Both the position numbers and the translations under genes were made by a program. The notes under the pieces are model-generated. The model saw only the letters and a list, made by a program, of their open reading frames with translations, had not been told where the DNA came from and did no database searches. Below are positions 5,112 to 6,130 of a DNA stretch of 6,130 bases, piece after piece. Position 1 is the first letter of the stretch, and the number at the start of each line of letters is the position of its first letter. The stretch comes from CAVPEW01 sp050247895 (GTDB lineage Bacteria; Actinomycetota; Acidimicrobiia; Acidimicrobiales; VFJN01): contig JBFWTJ010000231.1 in the NCBI GenBank assembly GCA_050247895.1, positions 1-6,130 on the forward strand, in the 5' to 3' direction.

Positions 5112-6130
5112 CCGTCGACCCGCCCACCCCGTCGCGCGCCCCGGCCCGCCGCCGTGGCCCGGTCCGGGACGGGACCGGCCCGGAGGAGTTCGCGGCCGCC
5201 GTCGCCGCGGTGCTGGCCCCCGGGCGTCCCGCGGCCGCCGTTGCCGACCGGCCCGTCGTGCCAGACCCGTCCGGTCCCTCGGGGACCCGGACCGCGCCCT
5301 CGCGCCCCACCCGCCCGGCGTCGTCGGTCCCTCCGCACGGCGGGCCCCGGGAGGGTGCGGCCACGACCGCCCGTGCCGAACCCGGCGCGGGCCCGGCCGG
5401 GTCCGGCACGGCGGTCCCGGACCCGGCCGCCCCCGGCTCGACCGGTGCCGCCCCGCCGTCGCCCGGCGGGACGCCCGCCGCGCCCGGTGCCCCGGACCGG
5501 CCGGCGGGACCGGCGGTGGAGCCCGGCGCGCCCGACCCGGCCGCGGTTCCGGCCGCGGGTGCCGCCGGCACCGGGACGACCCCGGCCGCGCTCGTCGCCG
5601 ACCCGCCCGTCCCCCGGTTCCCGCCGGCGGAGCCCGCGGGCCCCTCCGCCGAGGGTCCGGCCGTCGCCCCCGCCTCGGCCGCCGCCGTCGACCCGACCGG
5701 TCCCGTCCCCGCGCCGGTCGGCCCGAGCGATCCCGCCGACCCGGGCCCCGCGGGCGTCCCCGCGCACGACGGTGACCTCCCGCCGGGCACCGTTGGCCCA
5801 GGTGCCGCCCACCGTGGCCGCGCCGCGGCCCGACCGGCGGACGACGTCCCGGCCGGGCCCGCCGCCGATCCCGCGGCCGACCTCCCCGACCTCCGGTCCG
5901 CCCCGGCCGGAACAGGTCCCGACGTCCCCGGCGCCGACCGGCTCCCCACCTCCACGGGTGGAGCCGGCGGGCACGGCACCGGCGGGGACGTCGGCGGTGG
6001 GGCGGGCCCGGTCGTCCCGGGCCTGCCCCCCCCCTCCCCACCCGGCGGCACCGCCGCCCCGGTGGGCGCGTCCCCGCCCCCCGCCACCCCGCCGCACGCC
6101 GGCCAGGTCGGTCGGCTGGTCGAGGTCGTC
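5099..6130 (+). CDS. fliK: Probable FliK, hook-length control protein (N-terminal part, 3' end outside window)
   Basis: FliK is exported during hook growth, measures hook length and switches the export gate to filament substrates. The open frame gives 344 codons without a stop to the window edge. A short start contains EEFAAAVAAVLAPG (29-42). The rest is a disordered Pro/Ala/Gly tract: 79 of 344 residues are proline, there is no Lys, Asn, Ile, Cys, Trp or Tyr, and the only Gln is near the end. The last residues, GQVGRLVEVV (335-344), could be the beginning of the hook-length control C-terminal domain, but that domain is not visible. The call therefore rests on position after the transglycosylase, composition and this last segment. 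The start is GTG with a good ribosome binding site, overlapping the previous gene by 13 nt. Another secreted Pro-rich flagellar protein cannot be excluded. Confidence 0.75.
   Translation, partial: MDALTVDPPTPSRAPARRRGPVRDGTGPEEFAAAVAAVLAPGRPAAAVADRPVVPDPSGPSGTRTAPSRPTRPASSVPPHGGPREGAATTARAEPGAGPAGSGTAVPDPAAPGSTGAAPPSPGGTPAAPGAPDRPAGPAVEPGAPDPAAVPAAGAAGTGTTPAALVADPPVPRFPPAEPAGPSAEGPAVAPASAAAVDPTGPVPAPVGPSDPADPGPAGVPAHDGDLPPGTVGPGAAHRGRAAARPADDVPAGPAADPAADLPDLRSAPAGTGPDVPGADRLPTSTGGAGGHGTGGDVGGGAGPVVPGLPPPSPPGGTAAPVGASPPPATPPHAGQVGRLVEVV
6026..6034 (+). repeat. C9 homopolymer tract in fliK
   Basis: Nine consecutive C's encode Pro310-Pro312, followed by T and four more C's. It is the longest homopolymer I see in the window. 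Slippage by one base would shift the frame just ahead of the expected C-terminal domain. Neither shifted frame meets a stop before the window ends. Confidence 0.9.

Noticed and set aside
5011..5775. Plus-strand open frame of 254 codons in another frame than fliK
   Set aside because: It translates to Arg/Pro/Gly-rich sequence, starts inside the SLT domain codons, and competes with the frame that has a GGGAGG ribosome binding site and runs open to the end.
3615..6041. Antisense open frame of 808 codons opposite fliJ, the transglycosylase gene and fliK
   Set aside because: It is Arg/Gly/Pro/Ala-rich without motifs and mirrors the Pro/Gly codons of fliK. I see no ribosome binding site that would argue for it.

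Overview
The window is a stretch of one flagellar gene cluster, read entirely on the + strand. It comes from a very GC-rich bacterium, almost certainly an actinobacterium. The evidence is extreme G/C bias at third codon positions, GTG starts on five of the six genes whose start is visible, TGA on all six visible stops, and near-complete replacement of lysine by arginine. The gene order fliF-fliG-fliH-fliI-fliJ-lytic transglycosylase-fliK also fits actinobacterial flagellar clusters. I cannot place it to genus.

Layout: 1-825 is the C-terminal half of FliF (MS ring). 827-1840 is FliG (rotor/switch). 1824-2468 is FliH, 2462-3853 is FliI and 3850-4281 is FliJ; these three form the export ATPase complex. 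4278-5111 is a soluble lytic transglycosylase (SLT) domain protein with a disordered N-terminal half. 5099-6130 is the proline-rich N-terminal part of a protein that is probably FliK (hook-length control); it has no stop and runs off the window end. No intergenic space exceeds 1 nt, and no promoter, terminator, RNA gene, mobile element or CRISPR array is visible. Every junction is an overlap or a 1-nt gap, so this looks like a single translationally coupled transcript whose promoter lies upstream.

How the genes work together: FliF forms the membrane ring, and its cytoplasmic tail holds FliG, which converts ion flow into rotation. FliH tethers and regulates the FliI ATPase. FliJ is the stalk linking FliI to the export gate. 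The transglycosylase presumably opens peptidoglycan for the rod or hook, and FliK would measure hook length as it is exported.

This is a conserved system and I see no unknown defence or mobile system in it. Points worth a second look are: a lysine-free stretch in which the only lysine among about 1440 residues is the FliI P-loop lysine; a C9 tract in fliK; repeated GTGA stop/start overlaps; a cysteine cluster and odd codon pattern in the transglycosylase linker; a transglycosylase with no signal peptide; and an 8-bp hairpin just inside the transglycosylase gene.
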